Assembly (NCBI GenBank): GCA_010015655.1
Contig: ML976657.1
Location: 670,264-734,263 of the forward strand
DNA: 64,000 bases
Direction: 5' to 3'
Source of the DNA: Bimuria novae-zelandiae CBS 107.79
Taxonomy: Eukaryota > Ascomycota > Dothideomycetes > Pleosporales > Didymosphaeriaceae
Positions 1 to 10,556 of this stretch are shown here, piece after piece. A program made the position numbers and the translations under genes. Each line of letters opens with the position of its first letter. Position 1 is the first letter of the stretch. The notes beneath the pieces were generated by a model. The model was not told the DNA's origin. It saw only the letters and a list, made by a program, of their open reading frames with translations, and searched no databases.

Positions 1-1537
1 ATGGCAGCCTTGACATCGTTAATGAGCTCCAGGTCGAACCCGCTATTCGTCCCATCCTTGTCTATGCAGTTTAGGAGGATCTCTCCCGCACCCATGGCTT
101 CCACCGCCGTGACCAGTTGTCGAACGTCGACGTCGCGTCCCTCGCGACCGCCTTTGATAGTGCACTGGTACCAGCAGTACTCCTCGCCATTTGGGCCTTT
201 GGTCGCCGTCTTGATGGTGTGGTGGGGTGTTGCTTCTGGTGAAGATACATAGACGCGGCGCGGGTCGATGCTGATGACAACAGCTTGGTTGCCGTATGCC
301 GCAGAGATGGTCTCGATGGCAGTCTTGCCCTCCAGTTTCGAGCCTCTTGCATAATACTCCTCCGCTGCGGCCACCGCGTCAGACCCTATGCTGACCTTGT
401 CCGCGCCAGACTTGAAGTACATCGTTGCAATGTCCAGAGCAGAGATCTTGGTCCCGTCCGTGTCGACCGTGTCTCTTATGCCGCCACCTATTGTGAGGGG
501 CACGAAGACCGTCTCGCTGGTACGTCGGAGGATTTCGAGCATGGGTGTGTCGGCGACGGGACAGTTGCGGAATGAAGTGATGTTGAGGAAGGTGACTTCG
601 TCGGCGCCTTGCTCGTAGTACTTCTTTGCCATGTCGACGGGCTTTCCTAGGTTGCGTACTGCGCCGCCGCTACTTACGCCGTCTTTTTCGCGAACATCGT
701 ACTGGTCGCCTTTTGTGACGACCAAGTCTCCCTGGTCGTTTGTCCGCACGTCCAGACAGGCGATGACTCTGCGCGTCAAGCCTTCTCTAGTCGCATCCGC
801 TGAAGGAACTTCAGGTAGCTTTTGTGACCTCTTCCCATCGAGGAATGCTTTGATAGCGCGTAACCCAGCTGCTCCGCTCTTCTCAGGATGGAACTGCGTC
901 GCGAAAATATTGTCCTTTGCCACTGCGCCCACAAATTCTTCGTCGCCGTACCTCGCGGTAGCCACGGCCCATCCTGCCTTCTCGAGCTCGCCTTCCCTGT
1001 ACGGCGCAGCATACGAATGCACGTAGTAGTACTTCGATGCCGGCCGTAGCCCATACAGTGACTCATCCGTGACCTGGCCGGCCCTCGACGTATTCGCGCT
1101 GTTCCATCCAATGTGCGGCACGCTCTTATCCTTGCTCTCGAACTTCTTCAACCGCACAGGTATTACGTCCAAGCCCTTCGTCTGTGGATCTTCTTCCGAA
1201 CCTTCAAACAAAGCCTGCATTCCCACGCATATTCCCATGAACGGTTTCCCAGCTTTGATGTGTTCGCGGACCGGCTCGACGTAGCCGGCCTTCTTGAGGG
1301 TTGTCATACAGTGGCCGAAATGACCGACGCCAGGGATGATGAGTTTCTAGTGTGCGACTAGATCAGCACATGTCAATTGGTATGTATACAGCGGGTACGG
1401 AAGGGGGTGTTTACCTCTGCGGCAGGCACGTCGGCAGGCGATCTCACCCATTCCACTGTGTAGCCGACTTTCTCGATGGCATTGACCAACGAGCGCACGT
1501 TTCCGGCGACATAGTCGAGGAGATGAACGGTCGGCAT
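1..1537 (-). CDS. HIS7: Imidazole glycerol phosphate synthase HIS7 (HisH-HisF fusion), 3' end outside window
   Basis: Histidine biosynthesis enzyme that makes imidazole glycerol phosphate and AICAR from PRFAR and glutamine. Exon 1 is 1415-1537 (41 codons, starting [13 protein letters not shown]); exon 2 runs from 1346 off the window start; the 68-bp intron (1347-1414) begins GTAAAC. About 489 residues are visible of the roughly 550 usual for fungal His7. The N-terminal glutamine amidotransferase shows the nucleophile in GICVGMQ (about Cys81) and the His-Glu pair in QFHPEKSG (about His194, Glu196). The HisF cyclase follows, with [28 protein letters not shown] and [20 protein letters not shown]; the last visible residues are NDVKAA. 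The start is the first ATG and fits the family N-terminus exactly. A TGACTCA box lies about 70 bp upstream. Identity is essentially certain; only the intron edges are inferred. Confidence 0.96.
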
Positions 1538-1605
1538 GGTGTAGAAGAGCACCGTGGAGTGTGGTGCATGTATTGACTGTGTGCCAGAAATTATTTAGGT
1601 GCTAC

Positions 1606-1612
1606 TGACTCA
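1606..1612. promoter_or_regulatory. TGACTCA Gcn4/CpcA (cross-pathway control) box of HIS7
   Basis: A perfect TGACTCA lies 69-75 bp upstream of the HIS7 start codon. This is the consensus site of the bZIP activator Gcn4/CpcA/CPC-1, which induces amino-acid biosynthesis genes on starvation, so its position before a histidine gene makes functional use likely. The 425 bp between HIS7 and the NCS-1 stop (1538-1962) hold this promoter and the NCS-1 3' untranslated region; I see no gene there. Confidence 0.75.
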
Positions 1613-1962
1613 TGACGCGATTGATTGCCCCGCCATCGGAGGGGCAAGGAAGACACGCTAGCAGATTACAACGCGTTCCCGGTCAGCCCACCTGCATATT
1701 CCTGGACGCCTTATATGAACCTAGGAGGATCTTGTTCATCATTGAATTCAATAGGTAGTTCATCCACAATCCATCCCTTCACTTCCCCATGTTGTTTCCG
1801 TATGTACATCTCTCGATGTCCCCGTACGCCGAAGCGACTGCAGACCTCCGCACCAACATACACGCGCTAGCATGCTTAAGAAACCCATTCAATGCGCTGT
1901 TGATATCAAGACACCCAATAAACACCGGCAGAAATGAGACAGAACCAAGGAACAGGGCCCGT

Positions 1963-3070
1963 CTATACCAGGCCGTCGTAGAGCGACAGCGCCGAAACGA
2001 TGGTCTCGTCGCGCTTGGAGCCTTCCTTGAATTCGGCCATGTCCAAGCTGCCGTTCTCGTCCTTGTCCATCATCCGGAAGATTTTGCGTACGCGCTTCTC
2101 GGGCGTGTCTTCGTCTTCTGGGAGCTTGACCATGGAGCCGACCTAGCACAGTTAGCTGCTGCCAGCTTGCACGAAAGTAGTCGTACCATCTTGTATATCG
2201 CCTCTACGATTGACAGCATCTCCTCGTAGCTAATCTTCCCGTCGCCGTCGATATCGTACAGCTGGAATGCCCAGTCGAGCTTGTCCTCCATCTTGCCGCG
2301 GCTCGTGACGCTCAACGCACAGATGAACTCCTTGAAGTCGATCGTACCCGACTTATCCGCGTCGAACACGTTGAAGACATAATCTGCAAAAGACGATGGA
2401 TCGCCGAACGGGAAGAACTGTTTGTAGATCTTCTGGAACTCCTCCTTGGTGAGCATGCCAGAGGGGCAGTCTTTCAGGAAGCCTGTACATGTTGAGCGCA
2501 GCTCCAACACAGGGTGCTGCAGTCCTCACCCTTGTACCACTGTTGCAGCTCCTTCTTATCGAAGTGGGTCGCCTTCTGGAGGTCGGCCAGCTCTTGCTGG
2601 GAAAGTTTGCTCTGGCTGTGGGGTGTCAGGATCAGCGCCTCGTTCACGATTTCAAGATGCTCGACAAAAGTACGCGCAGCGAGTTCCTCCTGGAAACACT
2701 TGAGAGCGTTGGACAAGGCAACATTCTGCAAGGCTTTGTAGTGCGGATAGTTGGGATCGTCGTGGTTGGGTATGTGAGCATGGTGCAGGCGCGCAAACTT
2801 GAGGGGCACCTGTCCCTTGCAAAGCGCTGGAGGGCTCTCGCCTATCGGTATGTGGTCCTCGGGCATCGCGTATGAGCGGTGGTGGTTGGGTACCAGGTGG
2901 CGGCGGCGCACTGCTTGCGTGGGGATAGTCGCGTTGCGTGCTGGTTGGGTAATTTCGGGCTGGACTCAAACGCGCGGGCTCCATGTTTACGCGAGTGGTG
3001 CAGTGAAGGGCAAGTGTCGTCGGGAGGCTGCTGCTGCGGAAACAAAAGAAGGCACTTACGATTTACCCAT
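1963..3070 (-). CDS. NCS1: Neuronal calcium sensor 1 (NCS-1/Frq1), EF-hand protein
   Basis: Myristoylated calcium sensor that in fungi binds and activates phosphatidylinositol 4-kinase and affects calcium tolerance. Four exons: 3060-3070, 2530-2615, 2187-2482 and 1963-2142, giving 573 bp and 190 residues, exactly the family length. Introns are 2616-3059 (444 bp), 2483-2529 and 2143-2186. Residues 1-9, MGKSQSKLS, carry the N-myristoylation signal (Gly2). EF-hand 1 is degenerate around KDCPSG (37-48), as is usual. EF-hands 2, 3 and 4 have complete calcium loops at about 73-84 ([12 protein letters not shown]), 109-120 ([12 protein letters not shown]) and 157-168 ([12 protein letters not shown]). 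The protein ends SLYDGLV. The 11-bp first exon was placed because only it restores the conserved MGKSQSKL start across a GTAAGT donor. It is divergent from MED4. Confidence 0.95.
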
Positions 3071-3760
3071 GTCTGCTGCGGCTGGTGCACTTCACCGTTC
3101 ACTGTCGCAATGTCAAGTACGGCGTCTGGAGAGGTTGTCGGCACGAAAGTCGCGGCGTGTGCAGGAAGGCGTTCTAGGCAGGCGGTCGTGCGTTGCAGTG
3201 GGGGCGTGTGTGAAGCGGCGATTGTGTAATGCGGGAGGGATGGCGGGGTCTCGGAGGAGGTTGCGATGAGTGAGGCGCAGCAAGACTGTGGTTTGCAGTT
3301 GGTACTAGGAGCAACAAAGAGGCAGCAAGGCGTGGCGAAGAAGCAAAGCAGCACGTGTGACGATGCAGAGGGAGACGGCAAGGTTTCAGACGGCCAAGAT
3401 AGTGCTAGAGCGACAAATATAGCTGGATGATGGTCGCGGCCTCTATTGTCCCGCCATCAGTCAGTATGCAAAGCAGCGACCATCTCTCCCAAAGCGAGCG
3501 GCCGCCTGCTGGGCCCGGCCAATCCGCACGGAAGCTGGCCATCCAGCGCCATGCTGTTGGCGCCGTGCCTGTAGCCCTACGTGGGCGGGTCTCAGTTGGG
3601 CTGCAGAAGGGAGTCGTTCATGTTTCTTATCGCTCCGAGCGGCGGGTCTTGGCAGCCGTCATTATTGTCGTTGTGGATGTGGGCCTTGAACCCTTCCAGA
3701 GTCCCTGGGCGCTCACACTGCAGTCAATACGCCAGCCTCTAGCCTACCACACCTCTCGGC
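3071..3760. promoter_or_regulatory. Divergent NCS-1/MED4 intergenic region
   Basis: These 690 bp separate the start codons of NCS-1 (minus) and MED4 (plus). Open frames in it lack family similarity and overlap one another on both strands, so I treat it as a shared promoter region. I see no clear TATA box or RNA gene. Confidence 0.6.
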
Positions 3761-4701
3761 ATGGACGCCACCCTGGACGCCGGATTCCAGCGCGTCGAGA
3801 CGGCACTGACCATGCTCGTCGACTCCATTGCAGCGTACAATCCGTCCCTACAGGCCGCCGCCGAACTGATAGCTGCCGACGACGAGCTCGCCCGCGGCAT
3901 AGAGCAGCGTATGTAGCCGTAATTCACCACATGTGCAGTGCTAATAAAGCTAGTCGCGCAACACCGAGAGAACAGCGCGCGCATTCAAGCTCTGCGCGCC
4001 GAAAGGGACACCCTCGAAGCGCAATTCAAGACATCAGTGGCCGCACTGTCGGATCTGCGACGCGAGCTCCTTGCGACCCCGGTCACCAAGTTTCCTGACC
4101 ACGTCCGTCCGGTGCCCTTCGACGAGCTGCTGCAGTTCGCAAAGAATATCGCGCAGTCCACCGTCCCGCCCACGTATCGAGAGAACCCACCAGCAACACA
4201 GGACAAGGAGCAGCACAAGGAAGTCGACGATGGCCCGTCAACTGTGGTACCTTCCAATGCGGTAGGAACGCCCGCGCAGCCCCAAGATGGCGCGGAAGGC
4301 GCAGCAAAAGAGGGCGAGAGCAAGGGAGACGAAGAAAAGGTCATCACAGAAGAGGAGGCAGAATGGCTGCAGAAGCTCAAGAACAGCAACCTGTCATGGT
4401 TCCCATGGCCTGATGAAGACAAGATCCGACGCGGCAACCTCATGCAAATCCAAAATGTGCTAGATCGCGGTAGAGATCCCACCGACGAGGATCTGACGAA
4501 GCTGGGCGAGGACGAGAAGGACCGTATAGCTGCAGAAGCGGCGGCGGCACAGGCTCAGTCAGAAGCACAAGCACAGGCCCAGGCCCAAGCCGAAGCACAA
4601 ACGGCTACTCAAGCTGCTGCACCCCAGCCGCAGCAGCATGCGCTCCCTCCGAAGCCGGCCCAGAAGCCACAACAGTTCGCAGGCTTCGATGATGAGGATT
4701 C

Positions 4702-4736
<35 letters not shown>

Positions 4737-4738
4737 GA
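3761..4738 (+). CDS. MED4: Mediator complex subunit 4 (MED4)
   Basis: Subunit of the middle module of Mediator, the nuclear co-activator that links regulators to RNA polymerase II. Exon 1 is 3761-3908 and exon 2 is 3954-4738. The 45-bp intron has a GTATGT donor, a GCTAATA branch region and a TAG acceptor. The product is 310 residues. The Med4 core is clear: LAQHRENSARIQALRAERDT (coiled coil, about 50-70), then RRELLATPVTKFPD, VRPVPFDELLQFAKNIAQST and VPPTYREN. The second half is low complexity: a Gln/Ala-rich run of QA repeats, then an acidic tail encoded by eleven GAT codons (4703-4735) just before the stop. Only the first half is conserved in the family, so the repeats are probably free to vary. 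The identity is confident. Confidence 0.92.
4703..4735 (+). repeat. (GAT)11 microsatellite at the 3' end of MED4
   Basis: Eleven perfect GAT codons encode a poly-aspartate tail that ends directly at the TGA stop. Gain or loss of units would lengthen or shorten the acidic tail without changing frame. Confidence 0.95.
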
Positions 4739-5760
4739 GGATATGCGGTCTCTAGCCGGGCTTTCAACATTGAAGTATTCAATATGTGCCCGTCTGTGAG
4801 TCGAGCAAGGTGCAAGACTTGGATGGCTGCTGGGTAGGGCAAAGAGCTGGACACTCGCCCGTGAAGCTGGATAAATGGCTCTTGGAGCTTGTTGAAGTTG
4901 GTGCCGGTCAAAGGCACGCACCAAAGCCTTCTGTGGGAAGTCATCCCGGTCCTCCCGACCATCTTCGCCCTCGTGCAAAGGGGAAAAGGGGGGCCATAAG
5001 GACACCGAATAATCGTCGATGTGTTACCCCAGGGTGAGTAGTACAGTGGCCAACTTTTAGCTTTACGCGGGAGCCTCATCTCAGGCTTAGTAACCTCCAT
5101 CCACCTTGGAAATCAGTGTTCTCAGCCTGTCTGACGCTCTCGCCTCCAGATCTCGCGCTCGAGAATCATCCCTACCCGGAGCAGCGGTAGGCGTGATGTT
5201 GATCTGTGCCCTGGTCGGCCTGAGTCATTTTAGTAGCTTACCTCATAAAGATTATACATCTACCCAACATGGTGATTATGTTTACTTGAGAAGTGGAGTC
5301 TTTAGTTTCCCAGACTCGCTTCTTGTGTCGTCAATGCCTCCAAGACATCATTAATTCATGATTTATTTTTACTCTACACAGTTTAATATCTGTATGTTGA
5401 ATTCCTCTCATCAACTTGGGACTGAGACGGTTAGGGGTGAAAGCACCACCGAAGGAGTATAGACGGGCAAGTTTTGGGCGGCGGTACGGCATCAGGTCGG
5501 CAATTTAGCCGATGTGATCCTTATCCCAACGACCTAGAATGTCCATAAATGTCGGTCACGCAAGTCACGAGAGACGATACTTGCAGATAAATTTCACCAG
5601 AATTAGAAGAGATAACGAGAAACTGAAAAAAGAAAGTCAACGAGCCGCCCGCCTCACATCCGACGGACAAGTACGCCAGCCAGCCGCACCTGCACGTTCC
5701 CTCGCAGCCACAGACCCTGCTCCCATCTATATAAATCGCCCACTTCCCCCTCGGGCTTGA
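4739..5760. other. Non-coding interval between MED4 and regulator 1
   Basis: About 1 kb with no supported gene. It separates the housekeeping genes from the catabolic block. Two things are visible near its right end: a TCCGACGGAC word at 5659-5668 that recurs upstream of the GH2 gene, and a TATATAAAT box at 5728-5736, only 25 bp before the regulator start codon. The middle (about 5260-5420) is locally AT-rich, but I recognise no repeat or RNA gene in it. Confidence 0.6.
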
Positions 5761-7804
5761 ATGGCCAGCACCGCTGGAGGTTCCATCCAAAGCCGGCCTT
5801 ACCGATCCCACAGGGTTCCAGCATGCATCCGCTGCCGGTCGCGCAAGATCAGGTGCCACATTGACATACCCGGTGAACCGTGCCTGTCCTGCCGCGAGCG
5901 GCGTCTGAAATGCCAGTACGCGGACCGCTCGCACGACGGGTCGCCCGAGGACACCAACAGCGGGACGCGCACGCCGAAGCGGCAGCGCTTGAACCGCGAT
6001 GGCGGCGGTGAGGACGACGAGGATAGGCCTAGGAGCGCGCCTGTGCTGCATCGCCCGAGTAGCCATCCTTCGGCGAGTATCATTCTTGCTCCGCATGTCG
6101 CGGAGGATGTGGACATCTTGCAGAGGCATATGAGTCAGCACCGTCCGCCGGAGGCGCAGGGTACCGATGCGGGCCATTATCGTACGCTGAACCAGGACAC
6201 GGCGGATCCGATTGTGTATCTCACGGTGCCGCGGTTTCGGACGGGGTTGGCACCGGAGCTGGGCGCTGGGAAAGAGCAGCTGGAGATCATTCAGCAGCTT
6301 ATGGGGCCGTTTAAGAGAGAGGTCATTGATTTGTTCTTCTCATGTGTGCATTATGCGTTTCCGGTGCTGGATGAGGAGACGTGCTTTTTGCTGAAGAGGG
6401 GCCAGCACGAGAAGGTTAACATGAATTTGGCCTGTGTGGTGTTGGCGATTGGGACGCCGAATTGGTTCCTGAGCGATACGTTGAAGTTGCATCCGAAGCC
6501 TGATCTTCATTACATTTGGAATAAGGTGAGATACCACATTTTGCGGTGAAATCCTTATTGACGATGTACGCAGGCCATCAGTGCTCTGATGGAAGACTTC
6601 CTATCTCCTAGCATGGCGACAGTTAATGCTGCAGTATTAGATCAGATCGGCCGTCCGTCCGTCTCAATCATGGGCAACATCACACTCTGCGGGCGTACAG
6701 TCTCCCTGGCCCAAACCTTTGGCCTCCACCGTGATCCAACAAAGTGGAACATCACCGAGAGCGAGAAGCTGAACCGCATACGCTCCTGTTGGGGCGTGCT
6801 CATCACCGACTACTGGACCAGCATCGCCTACGGCGTGCTCCCTCACATAGGGAAACGCTTCTACGACGTGCCCCTCCCAACTGTCGAGTCTTTGATGCCC
6901 GCGCGTGCCACCCCCGCACAGCGCTGCGCAACCATCTCCTTCGTGCACCTTTGCGCCCTCACTGAACTCCTCGGCGACATCCTCCCTCTCGTCTACGAAA
7001 TCAACCCTGACCGTGCCACCCTCGGCGACACCGTTGAAAGCCTCCGCCGCCAGCTCAAGTCTCTCGAAGACCAGCTCCCCGAATGGCTGCCCCTCCCCAA
7101 CAAGCCCGGTACCAGCAACCTCTGGTTCTGCTTCCTCTCGGTGCGTCTGCTGCTCAGTCGCGTGAACCTCCGCGCCGCAATACTGAGCGACGACACGGTG
7201 CATCAGAAGAAGCGGCTCGATGAGCTGCGGCAAGCGAGCACGGCCATTCTAGACTATATCTGCTTCCTGGGACAGAGCCAGTTCCAGGACTTCTGGCTGC
7301 CGTACGCGACGCACCTGCTCGTGCACGCGGTGACAGTGAGCCTGCGGTGTGCAGTCGAGACACCGAATGTGGAAGTGCGCATGGCGAGTGTCTCGACGCT
7401 GGAGCGGTTTATCGCGCATATCCAGCATGCGAGAGACAACTACGACTGGGATGTATGTATATACCAACCCTTCCTTCTCTCCTTCCCTTTGTCTTTCACT
7501 TTCGCACACCCTTCGCCTCTCTCTGTGAGTCTTAAGTTGATGTGTATACGTCTAGATTGCAAACTACACGCTCGAGCGCTGCTCCGAATCCGTGGCGAAA
7601 ATCGCTTCTCTCACTACGCGCGGCTCCGCGCCCCCGCCTGAAGCCGTCCTCGTCATGCCGGAGCGTCCCAACGAGGCGCACACAGGGCCCGTCATGGACG
7701 ACGCGAGCTTGCTGCTTAGCGACCTGCTGGACCCCAACGCTTTTGACTTTTCGTGGGAGGCCCTGTGGGATACGCCGAGTGGAATGACTAATTTCGCGCT
7801 CTGA
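5761..7804 (+). CDS. Zn(II)2Cys6 transcription factor 1 of the catabolic cluster
   Basis: Fungal binuclear zinc-cluster regulator. Exons are 5761-6525, 6574-7452 and 7556-7804, joined in phase 0, giving 630 residues. The introns have GTGAGA...GTACGCAG and GTATGT...GTCTAG ends. The zinc cluster lies near the N-terminus: cysteines at about 22, 25, 32, 41, 44 and 51 (CX2CX6CX8CX2CX6C), followed by a basic, acidic, proline-poor linker. The fungal-specific regulatory domain begins around residue 170 (KREVIDLFFSCVHYAFPVLD) and continues past GRTVSLAQTFGLHRDPTKWN. The C-terminus is rich in Asp and Leu (LLLSDLLDPNAFDF), a plausible activation region. The start is the first ATG, but it lies only 25 bp beyond a TATA-like box, so the leader must be very short or another start site is used. 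The 3' end converges with DUF2264, 100 bp away. The target genes are inferred from context only. Confidence 0.9.
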
Positions 7805-7904
7805 TGTAGCAGCTGAGGGTGGGCTTTGTATTCATGGCAAGACTAGGACTGTGCTTTCTAGCTCGTCTATATAGATGCCGTGACCAATACCATAACTGGG
7901 AACG

Positions 7905-10207
7905 CTAAGATGAAACGGATTCAGCATCAAAGGAACATCTCGCATAATCAAATCCCCAACACTTGCATGCGTCCGTCCATTTTTGCACCATAGGTATAGT
8001 AGGCTTATTTCTCCACAACTCCCAGACTCGATCCATGTAGTTTTTCGCGGAAGCTTGGATGGCAAAGATTCCGGTGACGACCCAGAATTCCACTATGCCA
8101 TCTCCCGCGCTGTCGTCTCCCGCGCTGTCGTCTCCTGCGCAGGGAGTAGCCCCTGAGTCGGCGGTGAACACATGCTGGGCTGCTGGTATAAGAGTTCTCT
8201 GCGCGACGATGTTCCTAACGGCTGAATAAGCTTCTGTACTGAAAACAAAATTGCATGAGGCGATCGAGGAAAATATAGCACCCACGTATTGGGATCCGCT
8301 CTGATAATGATGCTTTCGCCCTTTGACTCAAATTTGAGGAAAGAGTCGGTCAAATCTGCAGCGCCACTCGCACCAGCTTCCGAGATGACTAGGCTTCCCT
8401 TCCCGTCGTTCCACCACCCTTGTTCCGTCGAGCCGAGTTCTTCGAAGGTTGGATGTACACTTTGCTCGAATACGGAAGCGCCTTGTGTCGTCTGTGATGA
8501 TATTGCGAAGCCGCTATCGACAAAGCGTAGAGGCCATGCTGTGATTGTGAGTTTGGGGACACGCACCCGGTGTACACGGAGATGCCAGCCCGGCCACTGC
8601 TGCATAGGCGCCACAAGCGTAGTCTGTACCTCAATTTGTTGCGTCCTCCAGGGTTTCCATGTGCTTGTTAGAGTCGGCACTGCTTCGCTCCCACTTGTTG
8701 ACGGACTGAGCACTCCTTCGCTCTCACTCAATCCTTCCCGCCCGATGATATGCATGAACCCACTCTTTACGTCGGACGGTTCCCATCGGACCTTCCAATC
8801 CTCCTCCCCATCATCCAAGCTCACTGCAAGCGTAGAGTCGGGCGCGATCTGCTCCAGGAACGGACCACATGGGACGCTGAGCCCGAATGCAGATGAATAT
8901 GCAAACTTTGCATACTTTGCGTCGCGGGCTTTAAAGCGCTTCGTCGTGCTCTGTCCTGAGGAGAGAAGGAAGTGATGCTCTTCCGTGCTGGCCATGAGAT
9001 GCCTCGGCGACGCTATCAGTTTCACTCTCTCAATGCTCCCTGTCCTCTCGATTGCTAATGGATGCGCTTCTTCTTCGTTTGCCCAGAACGTACATTGCTC
9101 CTCCAAGTCTATGGCGAGGAAGCTCTTAAGGCACCAGTAGACCGACTGCGGTGAATTGTAATCCTCCGCCATATACATATTGGCGTAACAGTACCCAATA
9201 TTCTGCGTCCCGTCGGTATTGAAGATATGTGGCTGCTTAGTCCACCAGCGGAGATGGCGCAACAAGAGACCTTTTACTGCCCCTGGAGATAGATGAGCTG
9301 GAAGTGGCACATTCGCAAAGGCGACAGCATCCCAGAAAGCGGCGAAGGCAAAGCGATAAGTTAGCGAACGACCAAATGGAATTGCCGCTCCATCCGTATC
9401 GAAATACCTCCAATACTCGCTCGCGAACTCTCTTGCCTGATCTCTGTATCTGTCAATCCGTGACGCGTACTCCGGTAATGACACGGCGAATCTGACGAAC
9501 AAACACTGCGCGAACTGCATGGCAAAGCTGCCAGAGTAATAATCAGCCTGTTTGCGCATCTCTCCCCACAACCCGTCAGAGCTCCATCCTTCCCCGAGAT
9601 AAAATGTATCCAGCTCTTTCAACGCGTCGTCGATGTGCGTCCTGACTTCGTCCAACGGAACGCCTAGGCTGCAGATCAAAGCAAGATTGACCAGCACGCG
9701 GAACCACAGCCAGTTGTTCTGCGGCATTGCATGGGCATTGATCTGAAGCAGCCACCTCACAAGGTTCTCCCGCGCCGGTGCATCATCCGCGAATGAGAAC
9801 GCCAAAGGGTTGAGCAAGAGCGCGAAGGCGATGGTTTCCATTTCTACCATCCGCTGGTCGAAACTGGACAGGTCGCCCCAATATTCTGGCGACTGCGGAT
9901 CCGTGCCTTCTTTCAGACCGCGTATCCAGGAGTCTAGGTTGACATCGCTGAGCAGGGTGCGTATGGCGGGATCGGAGGTCGTGGATTTGAGACGCAGGAG
10001 TGAGGCGACCACCCAGAGCGGTCGTGAGAAGCCTTCGAGTTGTGCGGCAGTCTCACTGAAACCGGCGCCTGTAGAGGTGGCTAGCTTGATTCGGGCGCCG
10101 GAGGCCGATTTATATGGCTCGAGAGGCTTGATCAGGGCCACTGCTGCTTTTACTAGGTCCAGACGAGAGCGAAGGGGGTTGTCTGAGAAACCAGCAAGTG
10201 GTGGCAT
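7905..10207 (-). CDS. DUF2264 domain protein, putative glycoside-active enzyme
   Basis: Large protein of the DUF2264 family, common in fungi and in bacterial loci that degrade pectin and other acidic glycans. Exon 1 is 8286-10207 and exon 2 is 7905-8238; a 47-bp intron (GTGGGT...TTTTCAG) restores [24 protein letters not shown] across the splice. It has 751 residues. The start at 10207 ([19 protein letters not shown]) matches the typical family N-terminus; the frame stays open upstream, but without an ATG. Recognisable blocks are [48 protein letters not shown] and [19 protein letters not shown]. No signal peptide, so it is probably intracellular. Exon 2 contains a 15-bp tandem repeat giving an [14 protein letters not shown] insert. 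From memory, some relatives count as beta-glucuronidases (family GH154); I could not check this. The last 30 residues are poorly conserved and could hide another intron. Confidence 0.88.
8101..8130. repeat. 15-bp tandem duplication inside DUF2264 exon 2
   Basis: Two exact 15-bp units (TCTCCCGCGCTGTCG on the plus strand) with a third, partial copy after them encode repeated Asp-Asp-Ser-Ala-Gly. The frame is kept, so the result is a short acidic insert near the C-terminus. Confidence 0.85.
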
Positions 10208-10556
10208 GGTGAACGATGAGTTGATGTGGTGAATGATGGAGAGAAGCGTCGCTGGAAAGTAGTCCGGTCGAATCGACAAATGTCAAAGTTGGACGGAGCC
10301 GGGATAGAGGAGAAGCTGCGAGTTGCGCAGGAGGAAGGGACTGCTAGCTATAAGCACTTGGTTCATCTCGGCTCCGGAATAATGACGAAGCGATCCCGTG
10401 ACAAATCCCGAGAATAACTACTACACATCTCTATCCCCGCTTTGGAGGGATATATTCATTACGGGATCCGTACAGAGCTATACTTCGCTATCGTTCGTCA
10501 AGGACTTCCACTTCAGAACTCCCGCTCCAATTCCCGAGTGCGTTTCATTCACATAC
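10208..10556. promoter_or_regulatory. DUF2264 promoter region
   Basis: These 349 bp lie between the DUF2264 start and the transporter stop. A TATA-like TTATAG occurs near 10350 on the minus strand. CGGGATCCG at 10462-10470 (CGG and CCG spaced by 3 bp) is a possible zinc-cluster site, about 255 bp upstream. No gene is seen. Confidence 0.4.

Noticed and set aside
3427..4098. Long open frame overlapping the start of MED4
   Set aside because: It is out of frame with the conserved MED4 exons and has no recognisable domain or fungal codon pattern.
5106..5354. 82-codon plus-strand frame in the MED4-regulator 1 interval
   Set aside because: No domain, no signal of conservation, and AT-rich composition unlike the neighbouring genes.
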